NCBI RefSeq assembly: GCF_900187455.1
Contig: NZ_FYDX01000002.1
Location: forward strand, 1-64,000
Direction: 5' to 3'
Length of the DNA: 64,000 nt
From: Pseudomonas sp. Irchel 3E13
GTDB lineage: Bacteria; Pseudomonadota; Gammaproteobacteria; Pseudomonadales; Pseudomonadaceae
This document shows positions 1-8,179 of this stretch, in pieces; position 1 is the stretch's first letter, and every line of letters begins with the position of its first letter. Under the pieces are notes generated by a model. That model searched no databases and was not told where the DNA came from. It saw only the letters and a program-made list of their open reading frames with translations. A program made the translations under genes and the position numbers.

Positions 1-3000
1 TATAGGTGTAGGAACCATCCGCCGCCAGAACCAATGTGCCGTAGGTGCCCGTGAAGGTGCCGGCGGTGATCGGTCCGGTGACACGGTCGGCGCCTTGGAT
101 GTCGTTGGTCAGCACATTCCCCGTCAGCACCGTCGATGCTTCGGTAGCAACCGACGCATTGGTATCCGGCGCAGCGGTTGGTACGTCGTCGACGATGTTT
201 ACGTCAAGGCTTCCGCTGGTGGTGCTGCCATCGGTGTCCGTCGCGGTGACGGTGAAGCTTTCGGTGAGGTTGTTGATGCCGCCAGCGTTTGGGTGAGCCT
301 CGTTATCCAGCAGGGTGTAGCTGTAGGTCACCACGCCGGTACTTGCGTTGTAGCCGGTGACGGTCAGCGTATTGCCCAAAGGCGTCGTGGCGGTTTGTGG
401 GAAACCAGCCGCCACACCACCAGAAACAACGTTGATGCCGCCCACGCTCAGGGTTTGTAGACCGTCCGGAGCGGTGACGGTAAAGGTACCGGTTTGGGTC
501 AGTGCCGGCGTGTTCGGGTTGCTGCCGTCGCTGAGGTTTTTCTCGTAGACCGTCAGTTCACCACCCGCAGTATCGAGGCCGTTGAGGGTGACTGAGTCGT
601 TCAGGTTCTTGATATCCAGAACCAGGTTCGCAGTACTGGTATCACCGTCGGCATCGGTCAGGGTATAGGCAAAGGTCTCAGTCCCCGTACCGCCACCATG
701 CAAATTGAAGAAGTCCGGATCGCCAGGATTCAGCGTATAGGTGTAAGACCCATCCGCAGCCAGAACCAACGTGCCGTAGGTGCCCGTGAAGGTGCCGGCG
801 GTGATCGGTCCGGTGACACGGTCGGCACCCTGGGTATCGTTGGTCAGGACGTTGCCGGTCAGGGTCAGTTGGGCTTCGGTTGCGGTGACGGCGTTGGTGT
901 CAGGCGCAGCGGTTGGTACGTCGTCGACGATGTTTACGTCAAGGCTTCCGCTGGTGGTGCTGCCATCGGTGTCCGTCGCGGTGACGGTGAAGCTTTCGGT
1001 GAGGTTGTTGATGCCGCCAGCGTTTGGGTGAGCCTCGTTATCCAGCAGGGTGTAGCTGTAGGTCACCACGCCGGTACTTGCGTTGTAGCCGGTGACGGTC
1101 AGCGTATTGCCCAAAGGCGTCGTGGCGGTTTGTGGGAAACCAGCCGCCACACCACCAGAAACAACGTTGATGCCGCCCACGCTCAGGGTTTGTAGACCGT
1201 CCGGAGCGGTGACGGTAAAGGTACCGGTTTGGGTCAGTGCCGGCGTGTTCGGGTTGCTGCCGTCGCTGAGGTTTTTCTCGTAGACCGTCAGTTCACCACC
1301 CGCAGTATCGAGGCCGTTGAGGGTGACTGAGTCGTTCAGGTTCTTGATATCCAGAACCAGGTTCGCAGTACTGGTATCACCGTCGGCATCGGTCAGGGTA
1401 TAGGCAAAGGTCTCAGTCCCCGTACCGCCACCATGCAAATTGAAGAAGTCCGGATCGCCAGGATTCAGCGTATAGGTGTAAGACCCATCCGCAGCCAGAA
1501 CCAACGTGCCGTAGGTTCCAGTGAAAGTGCCCGCAGTGATCGGTCCAACAACTCGGTCAGCGCCCTGAACGTCATTAGTCAGCACATTCCCTGTCAGCAC
1601 CGTGGATGCTTCGGTAGCGACCGACGCATTGGTATCCGGCGCAGCCGTCGGCACATCGTCGACGATGTTTACATCGAGGCTTCCGCTAGAGGTGCTGCCA
1701 TCGGTGTCCGTCGCGGTGACCGTGAAGCTCTCGGTCAGGTTGTTGATGCCGCCAGCGTTTGGATGGGTTTCGTTATCCAGCAAGGTGTAGCTGTAGGTCA
1801 CCACGCCGGTACTTGCGTTGTAGCCGGTGACGGTCAGCGTATTGCCCAGCGGAGTCGTGGCGGTTTGTGGGAAACCGGCAGCCACGCCACCGCTGATGAC
1901 ATTGATACCGCCCACGCTCAGAGTCTGTAGACCGTCCGGTGCGGTAACCGTGAAGGTGCCGGTTTGGGTCAGTGCCGGCGTGTTCGGGTTGCTGCCGTCG
2001 CTAAGATTTTTCTCGTAGACCGTCAGCTCACCACCCGCAGTATCGAGGCCGTTGAGGGTGACTGAGTCGTTCAGGTTCTTGATATCCAGAACCAGGTTCG
2101 CAGTACTGGTATCACCGTCGGCATCGGTCAGGGTATAGGCAAAGGTCTCAGTCCCCGTACCGCCACCATGCAAATTGAAGAAGTCCGGATCGCCAGGATT
2201 CAGCGTGTAGGTGTAAGACCCATCCGCCGCCAGAACCAACGTGCCGTAGGTTCCAGTGAAGGTGCCCGCAGTGATCGGTCCAACAACTCGGTCAGCGCCC
2301 TGAACGTCATTAGTCAACACATTCCCTGTCAGCACCGTGGATGCTTCGGTAGCGACCGACGCATTGGTATCCGGCGCAGCCGTCGGCACATCGTCGACGA
2401 TGTTTACGTCGAGGCTTCCGCTAGAGGTGCTGCCATCGGTGTCCGTCGCGGTGACCGTGAAGCTCTCGGTCAGGTTATTGATGCCGCCAGCGTTTGGATG
2501 CGCCTCGTTATCCAAAAGGGTGTAGCTGTAGGTCACCACGCCGGTGCTTGCGTTGTAACCGGTGACGGTCAGCGTGTTGCCCAGCGGAGTCGTGGCAGTT
2601 TGTGGGAAACCAGCGGCTACACCACCAGAAACGACGTTGATGCCGCCCACGCTTAAGGTCTGCAAACCATCCGGAGCGGTGACGGTAAAGGTGCCGGTTT
2701 GGGTCAGTGCCGGTGTGTTCGGGTTGCTGCCGTCGCTGAGGTTTTTCTCGTAAACCGTCAGTTCGCCACCCACAGCATCGAGGCCATTGAGAGTGACTGG
2801 ATCGTTCAGGTTCTTGATATCCAGGACCAAATTCGCAGTGCTGGTATCGCCATCCGCATCGGTCAGGGTATAGGCAAAGGTCTCAGTCCCCGTACCGCCA
2901 CCATGCAAATTGAAGAAATCCGGATCGCCAGAATTCAGCGTGTAGGTGTAAGACCCATCCGCAGCCAGAACCAGCGTGCCGTAGGTTCCAGTGAAGGTGC

Positions 3001-6000
3001 CCGCAGTGATCGGTCCAACAACACGGTCAGCGCCCTGAACGTCATTAGTCAGCACATTCCCCGTCAATACCGTCGCCGCCTCGGTAGCAACCGACGCATT
3101 GGTATCCGGCGCAGCCGTCGGCACATCGTCGACGATGTTCACGTCGAGGCTGCCGCTGCTGGTGCTGCCATCGGTATCCGTCGCGGTGACGGTGAAACTT
3201 TCGGTGAGGTTGTTGATGCCACCTGCGTTTGGATGAGCTTCGTTATCCAGAAGCGTGTAGCTGTAGGTCACCACGCCGGTACTTGCGTTGTACCCCGTAA
3301 CAGTCAGCGTATTGCCCAAAGGCGTCGTCGCAGTTTGTGGGAAACCAGCAGCCACACCGCCAGAAACAACGCTGATCCCACCCACGCTCAGGGTTTGCAG
3401 CCCGTCCGGAGCGGTGACGGTAAAGGTCCCGGTCTGGGTCAGCGCCCCCGCATCGGGGCTGCTGCCATCTCCAAGATTCTTCTCGTAAACCGAAAGCTCA
3501 CCACCATTGTTATCCAGCCCGCTCAGCGTCACCGGATCGTTCAGATTGGAGATGTTCAACACCAGGTTCGCAGTACTGGTATCACCGTCGGCATCGGTCA
3601 GGGTGTAGGCAAAGGTCTCAGTCCCCGTACCGCCACCATGCAAATTGAAAAAGTCCGGATCCGCAGGGTTCAGCGTGTAGGTGTAAGACCCATCCGCAGC
3701 CAGAACCAACGTGCCGTAGGTCCCCGTGAAGGTGCCCGCAGTGATCGGTCCGGTAACCCGGTCGGCCCCTTGAATGTCATTGGTCAGCACATTCCCCGTC
3801 AGGACCGTGGCAACCTCAGTAGCAACCGACGCATTGGTATCCGCCACAGCCGTCGGCACATCGTCAACAATGTTCACGTCGATACTGCCGCTGGTGCTGC
3901 TGCCATCGGTATCGGTGGCGATAACACTGAAGCTTTCGGTCAGGCTATTGGTGCCGCCGGCATTCGGATGCGCTTCGTTATCCAGCAGGGTGTAGCTGTA
4001 GGTCACCACGCCGGTGCCCGGGTTGTAGCCGGTGACGGTCAGGGTGTTGCCGAGCAAGGTGGTGGTGGATTGCGGAAAGCCGGCCGCCACGCCGCCGCTG
4101 ATCACATTGATGCCGCCGACACTCAGGGTCTGCAGGCCATCCGGCGCACTGATGGTGAAGGTGCCAGTCTGCGTCAGTGCCCCGGCATCCGGGCTGCTGC
4201 CATCACTCAGGTTCTTCTCGTAGACACTCAGTTCGCCGCCGGCGCTATCCAGGCCCGTCAGCGTCACCGGATCGTTGAGGTTGGTGATGTTCAGCACCAG
4301 GTTGGCAGTACTGGTATCGCCGTCCGCATCGGTGAGGGTGTAGGCAAAGGTCTCGGTCCCATTCCCGCCGCCATGCAGATTGAAGAAGTCCGGATCGGCA
4401 GGATTCAGCGTATAGGTGTAGGAACCATCCGCAGCCAGTACGAGCGTGCCGTAGGTGCCGGTGAAGGTGCCCGCAGTAATCGGTCCGGTTACCCGGTCGG
4501 CGCCTTGAATGTCGTTGGTCAGCACATTCCCCGTCAGCACCGTTGATACTTCGGTAGCGACCGACGCATTGCTGTCCGCCGCCGCGACAGGCTGATCATC
4601 GACGATGAGCACGTTCAGGTTGGCAGTGCTGGAGCTGCCATCGGTATCGCTGGCAACTACGGTGAAGCTTTCCGTCAGGGTGTTGGCGCCGTTGCCAGCC
4701 GGATGGGTTTCGCTGTCCAGCAAGGTGTAGCTGTAGGTCACCACGCCGGTGCCCGGGTTGTAGCCGGTGACGGTCAGGGTATTGCCCAAAGGTGTCGTCA
4801 CGGTTTGCGGGAAAGTGACCGCCACGCCGCCGGAAATAACGTTGATACCTCCCACGCTCAGGGTCTGCAGGCCATCCGCCGCGGTGACGGTAAAGCTGCC
4901 GGTCTGGGTCAGCGCGGCCGCATCCGGGCTGCTGCCGGTACTCAGGTTTTTCTCGAAGACGGTGATCGCCCCGGCATTGGTCCCCACCCCGCCCAGCACA
5001 ACCGGATCATCCAGGTTGGTGATGTTGAGCACGAGGTTGGCGTTGCTGGTGTCGCCATCGGCATCGGTCAGCGTGTAGGTAAAGGTCTCGGTCGCGTGAC
5101 CACCACCGTGAAGGTTGATGAAGTCCGGGTCCGAGGGATTCAGGGTGTAGGTGTACGAGCCGTCCGCCGCCAGTACGAGCGTGCCGTAGGTGCCGGTGAA
5201 CGTCCCCGGAATGATCGGATTGGGCGTGCGATCGGCGCCCTGGATATCGTTTGGCAGAACGTTGCCGGTCAGCACCGTCGAGGCTTCCGTGGCCACCGAG
5301 GCATTGGTGTCGTCCACCGCCCGTGGCACGTCGTCGAGAATGGTTGCATCGAGGCTGCCGCTGGTGACATCGCCATTGCTGTCACTGGCCGTGACCGGGA
5401 TGCTCTCGCCCAGCGAACTGCCGGCGGTGGTCAGGGTGTAGGTGTAACCAACGGTGCCGCTGGCCGGGTCGTAGGCGGTGATGGTCAGGACGTTGCCTGT
5501 ACCAGTGATGAAGGACTGTCCTACGCCGGTGACAACACCGGCCGTCAGCACATTCACGCCACCGACATTGAGGTTGAAGACACCATCAGGCGCGACCACG
5601 GTGAAGGTTCCGCCCTGGGTCAGGGCCCCGGCATTGCTCGCCGAACCCAGGGGCAGGTTGGCTTCGTTGACGATGACCTCGCCGCCCTGCACCGCCAGGC
5701 CATTCAGGCTGATGGGGTTGTTCACCTGGGGAGCGAAAGGCTGGTCGTGCGTCACATCACCGGTGCGCAGGTCCACCAGGTCGCCCTGGAAGTTGAAGCC
5801 GGCGGTAGGAAAACCAATGACCGGATCGACCCGGCCGCCCACTTCGGTCAACAGCACGAAACTGTGGCCGCCGCCCAGCGCACCGGGCGCGCCGTTGCCC
5901 GGGCCGGCGGCGGTCGCCTCGGCATCCTGGGTCGGGTCGCCGCCGGCGGCGATGGCTTGCTGGAGTCTCTCGACGTCGCTCAATTGCGCTTCAGTCGGGG

Positions 6001-6256
6001 TCACGACATCCGGGGCTTGCACATGAGGCGCGTGATGGTTCAGCAGGTTGCTGGAGAGGGTCAGGCTGCTGTCGCGGCCCAGGGTCAGTTCCCCGCCGTT
6101 GGCCAGGTGGACCGCCACCGCTCCAGCCGCGCCGGTCTCCAGTTGTTCGCCGACGAACAGGCGATCGCCTTCGACCAATGCCCGCCGGGTTCCGTCACTC
6201 GCGACCGCGAACACCAGACCGACCACCTTGCTGACCACACCGATTGACTGAGCCAT
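1..6256 (-). CDS. Giant LapA/MapA-type RTX repeat adhesin, N-terminal part (3' end beyond window)
   Basis: Cell-surface adhesin exported by a type I system and held in the outer membrane by its own N-terminus. The reading frame is open from the ATG at 6256 to the left edge (about 2085 codons). The start has a strong GGAGGAG eight bases upstream. Residues 1-70 form the retention module. A di-alanine LapG-type cleavage site (TAAG, residues 115-118, codons at 5903-5914) follows an AIAAGGDPTQD stretch typical of LapA. From about residue 385 the protein is made of 245-residue units, each a VCBS-like half (starting ASVATE..LTGNVL, with LAADGSYTYTL and TYTLTDADGD) plus a T1SS-143-like half (GNTLTVTGYN, SYTLLD). 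The C-terminal RTX repeats and secretion signal are not in the window. The exporter genes lie divergently at 6770-11699. LapA and MapA cannot be told apart here; the gbuA neighbourhood and absence of lapD/lapG nearby lean towards a second adhesin locus (inference). Confidence 0.93.
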   Translation of the reverse strand, partial: MAQSIGVVSKVVGLVFAVASDGTRRALVEGDRLFVGEQLETGAAGAVAVHLANGGELTLGRDSSLTLSSNLLNHHAPHVQAPDVVTPTEAQLSDVERLQQAIAAGGDPTQDAEATAAGPGNGAPGALGGGHSFVLLTEVGGRVDPVIGFPTAGFNFQGDLVDLRTGDVTHDQPFAPQVNNPISLNGLAVQGGEVIVNEANLPLGSASNAGALTQGGTFTVVAPDGVFNLNVGGVNVLTAGVVTGVGQSFITGTGNVLTITAYDPASGTVGYTYTLTTAGSSLGESIPVTASDSNGDVTSGSLDATILDDVPRAVDDTNASVATEASTVLTGNVLPNDIQGADRTPNPIIPGTFTGTYGTLVLAADGSYTYTLNPSDPDFINLHGGGHATETFTYTLTDADGDTSNANLVLNITNLDDPVVLGGVGTNAGAITVFEKNLSTGSSPDAAALTQTGSFTVTAADGLQTLSVGGINVISGGVAVTFPQTVTTPLGNTLTVTGYNPGTGVVTYSYTLLDSETHPAGNGANTLTESFTVVASDTDGSSSTANLNVLIVDDQPVAAADSNASVATEVSTVLTGNVLTNDIQGADRVTGPITAGTFTGTYGTLVLAADGSYTYTLNPADPDFFNLHGGGNGTETFAYTLTDADGDTSTANLVLNITNLNDPVTLTGLDSAGGELSVYEKNLSDGSSPDAGALTQTGTFTISAPDGLQTLSVGGINVISGGVAAGFPQSTTTLLGNTLTVTGYNPGTGVVTYSYTLLDNEAHPNAGGTNSLTESFSVIATDTDGSSTSGSIDVNIVDDVPTAVADTNASVATEVATVLTGNVLTNDIQGADRVTGPITAGTFTGTYGTLVLAADGSYTYTLNPADPDFFNLHGGGTGTETFAYTLTDADGDTSTANLVLNISNLNDPVTLSGLDNNGGELSVYEKNLGDGSSPDAGALTQTGTFTVTAPDGLQTLSVGGISVVSGGVAAGFPQTATTPLGNTLTVTGYNASTGVVTYSYTLLDNEAHPNAGGINNLTESFTVTATDTDGSTSSGSLDVNIVDDVPTAAPDTNASVATEAATVLTGNVLTNDVQGADRVVGPITAGTFTGTYGTLVLAADGSYTYTLNSGDPDFFNLHGGGTGTETFAYTLTDADGDTSTANLVLDIKNLNDPVTLNGLDAVGGELTVYEKNLSDGSNPNTPALTQTGTFTVTAPDGLQTLSVGGINVVSGGVAAGFPQTATTPLGNTLTVTGYNASTGVVTYSYTLLDNEAHPNAGGINNLTESFTVTATDTDGSTSSGSLDVNIVDDVPTAAPDTNASVATEASTVLTGNVLTNDVQGADRVVGPITAGTFTGTYGTLVLAADGSYTYTLNPGDPDFFNLHGGGTGTETFAYTLTDADGDTSTANLVLDIKNLNDSVTLNGLDTAGGELTVYEKNLSDGSNPNTPALTQTGTFTVTAPDGLQTLSVGGINVISGGVAAGFPQTATTPLGNTLTVTGYNASTGVVTYSYTLLDNETHPNAGGINNLTESFTVTATDTDGSTSSGSLDVNIVDDVPTAAPDTNASVATEASTVLTGNVLTNDVQGADRVVGPITAGTFTGTYGTLVLAADGSYTYTLNPGDPDFFNLHGGGTGTETFAYTLTDADGDTSTANLVLDIKNLNDSVTLNGLDTAGGELTVYEKNLSDGSNPNTPALTQTGTFTVTAPDGLQTLSVGGINVVSGGVAAGFPQTATTPLGNTLTVTGYNASTGVVTYSYTLLDNEAHPNAGGINNLTESFTVTATDTDGSTTSGSLDVNIVDDVPTAAPDTNAVTATEAQLTLTGNVLTNDTQGADRVTGPITAGTFTGTYGTLVLAADGSYTYTLNPGDPDFFNLHGGGTGTETFAYTLTDADGDTSTANLVLDIKNLNDSVTLNGLDTAGGELTVYEKNLSDGSNPNTPALTQTGTFTVTAPDGLQTLSVGGINVVSGGVAAGFPQTATTPLGNTLTVTGYNASTGVVTYSYTLLDNEAHPNAGGINNLTESFTVTATDTDGSTTSGSLDVNIVDDVPTAAPDTNASVATEASTVLTGNVLTNDIQGADRVTGPITAGTFTGTYGTLVLAADGSYTY
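178..5110 (-). repeat. Tandem 735-bp coding repeats of the adhesin
   Basis: The same landmark (a codon run for NLHGGG, seen as ccaccatgcaaattgaa on the + strand) recurs at 698, 1433, 2168, 2903, 3638, 4373 and, diverged, at 5108: exactly 735 bp each time, so 245 codons with no indel. Copies nearest the N-terminus (right side) are the most diverged, while copies at the left edge are almost identical DNA. The array continues beyond base 1. Confidence 0.95.
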
Positions 6257-6769
6257 GTACCCACTCCTCCACCGCCGAGTTCTGCAGGAAAGTGCGTGGT
6301 ATCTCGTGTGCGGGCCAAATCCATCAGCGCCCGATTCGAAGTACCCGCGACCATCAGGACCGGGGGATTCCAGGGGAAATCCACGATCCCGATCGATGTC
6401 GCCGCAGCGGATAGAGAACACCTACTGGCAACTGGCCTTGCGCCAAATTTCCGTCGCCAAGATTTGCGGTGTTTCCCCTCCCCTCCACTCTTTCCATGCC
6501 CTATGCCGAAAAACCATCTGAAAACTTTCTGACGCCAGTAAAAAAGCGCTTCAGCGCCCGGTATACGTGGCGCGTGGGTTAAACAATGTGCCGGTTTCCT
6601 TAGACCGCATAAGTTTTTTTTCGCATAACCCTTATGAAAATTTCTTCTTAGCTTTGCGTGCAAATGTTCTTAGCTCTGTTGTTACAAGCCTGAAACGGTT
6701 TGAACTCAATTTTTCGTCATTTTATTGGCGATGCAGCACCTAAAAATGAAACTCAGGGAGAAGTAACCC
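6257..6769. promoter_or_regulatory. 513-bp divergent intergenic region between adhesin and exporter operon
   Basis: No convincing gene: the minus ORF reaching 6663 overlaps the adhesin start in another frame and shows no family features. The half near the exporter (about 6600-6760) is clearly AT-rich, as expected for promoters, while the rest matches the genome average. It must hold the promoters for both the adhesin and the exporter operon. I could not assign a sigma-54 site or a clear -35/-10 pair. Confidence 0.5.
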
Positions 6770-8143
6770 ATGCGCGTTTTGACCCCCCTCACCAGTGCAG
6801 TTTTACTGGCCATGACCTGTGCCAATGCCCAGGCAATGTCTTTGCAGGAAGCAGTGCAAAGCGCGGTGGATTACCACCCGGAAGCCAAGGCGGGAATAAA
6901 CAGCAGGTTGTCCGCCGATGAAGATGTGAAGTTCGCTCGCGGTGGTTACTACCCGAGCGTCGATCTGGTCGCCGGCTACGGCCGTGAGCGCTCGGACAAC
7001 ACCAACACCCGCGGTATCAATGCCGACGGCACGCGCAACCACAACAAGGAATCCCTGAACTACACCCAGTCGGAACTGCGCCTGCGGCAGATGCTGTTCG
7101 ACGGTTTCAACACCTCCAATGAAGTGGCCCGCACCGAGGCGGTGGTCAATTCCCGCGCCTACTACCTGCAAGCCACCTCGCAGACCATCGCCCTGCGCGC
7201 CATCGAGGTGTACCTCGAAGTGCTCAAGCGCCGCGAACTGGTGACCCTGGCCAAGAACAACCTGCAGGCCCACTTGCGGGTCAACGATCAGATTGGCCTG
7301 CGCAGCGAGCGCGGCGTCGGCAGTACCGCCGACCTCGACCAGTCCACCGCCCGCCGGGCACTGGCGGAAAACAACCTGTACACCGCGGAAGTCGACCTGG
7401 CCGATGCCGAGGCGAATTTCTTCAGCGTCACCGGCCGCACCGCCGACGAGCTGGAAGCCCCGCCCTCGATCAAGGGCGAAATCCCCACCAGCCTGGTCGA
7501 CGCTCGCCAGGACATGCTGGCGAACAACCCCTACCTGAAATCGGCCCAGGCCGACATCCAGGCTGCCGAGCAACAATATGAAGTGGCGAAGTCGCCGTTC
7601 TACCCGCGCCTGGACGCCGAGCTGTCCACCGCCGCCAACAACAACCTGGGCGGCGAGCCCGGGCATGCCAACACCGACTGGCACGCCGGCGTGGTGATGA
7701 CCTATAACCTGTTCCGCGGCGGCAGCGACAAAGCCCGCCTGCAGTCCGACGCGCACAAGATCAACCAGGCCATGGACATCCGCAACAACGCGCTGCGCAC
7801 CCTCACCGAGGACCTGTCGCTGTCCTGGAACGCCCTGCAGAACGCTGCCAAACAGACCCCATCGGCCCGCCAGTACGCCGAGACCACCACCCGTGTGCGC
7901 GCGGCCTACCAGGACCAGTTCGGCCTCGGCCAACGTACCCTGCTCGACGTGCTCGACAGCGAAAACGAGCTGTACAACGCCAACCGGCGCTACGTCGAAG
8001 TGCGCTACATCGAGGAGTTCTCCGGCTATCGGCTGCTGGCCAACATGGGCGAACTGCTGAGCAAGCAGAAAATCTCGCTGCCGCCTGAAGCCGTCGCCCA
8101 GAGCGACGTCAAGACCGACGCGCGGTTGCCTGAAATGCGTTGA
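6770..8143 (+). CDS. TolC-family outer membrane protein of adhesin type I secretion system (LapE-like)
   Basis: Outer membrane channel of the type I secretion system that exports the divergently encoded adhesin. 457 residues, usual for the family. Residues 1-22 are a signal peptide ending AQA; the mature part begins MSLQEAVQSAVDYHPEA, the usual TolC opening. Two outer-membrane-efflux repeats follow, with long Ala/Gln/Asn-rich helices, and a late GQRTLLDVLDSENELYNA stretch that is strongly conserved in TolC/AggA/LapE proteins. GGGAGAAG lies about 9 bases before the ATG. First gene of a three-gene operon (36 bp to the ABC gene). Substrate assignment rests on position. Confidence 0.92.
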   Translation: MRVLTPLTSAVLLAMTCANAQAMSLQEAVQSAVDYHPEAKAGINSRLSADEDVKFARGGYYPSVDLVAGYGRERSDNTNTRGINADGTRNHNKESLNYTQSELRLRQMLFDGFNTSNEVARTEAVVNSRAYYLQATSQTIALRAIEVYLEVLKRRELVTLAKNNLQAHLRVNDQIGLRSERGVGSTADLDQSTARRALAENNLYTAEVDLADAEANFFSVTGRTADELEAPPSIKGEIPTSLVDARQDMLANNPYLKSAQADIQAAEQQYEVAKSPFYPRLDAELSTAANNNLGGEPGHANTDWHAGVVMTYNLFRGGSDKARLQSDAHKINQAMDIRNNALRTLTEDLSLSWNALQNAAKQTPSARQYAETTTRVRAAYQDQFGLGQRTLLDVLDSENELYNANRRYVEVRYIEEFSGYRLLANMGELLSKQKISLPPEAVAQSDVKTDARLPEMR

Positions 8144-8179
8144 GTATTTTCCGCCGCCTCGACTGAGGAGTAGGCCATT

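Noticed and set aside
178-5110. CRISPR-like periodicity
   Set aside because: Units are 735 bp, in-frame and protein-coding; no short repeat/spacer pattern. The 58301 repeats are also coding.
95-6247. Long plus-strand ORFs (for example 2699-4546 and 4703-6247) across the adhesin
   Set aside because: They are antisense shadows of the minus-strand repeats; they repeat every 735 bp, lack ribosome sites and contain no known domain.
6085-6663. Minus-strand ORF over the adhesin start and the intergenic region
   Set aside because: Out of frame with the adhesin, overlaps its start; no conserved features.
6257-6769. Sigma-54 or FleQ sites for the adhesin promoter
   Set aside because: No convincing -24/-12 or FleQ-type match found by eye.
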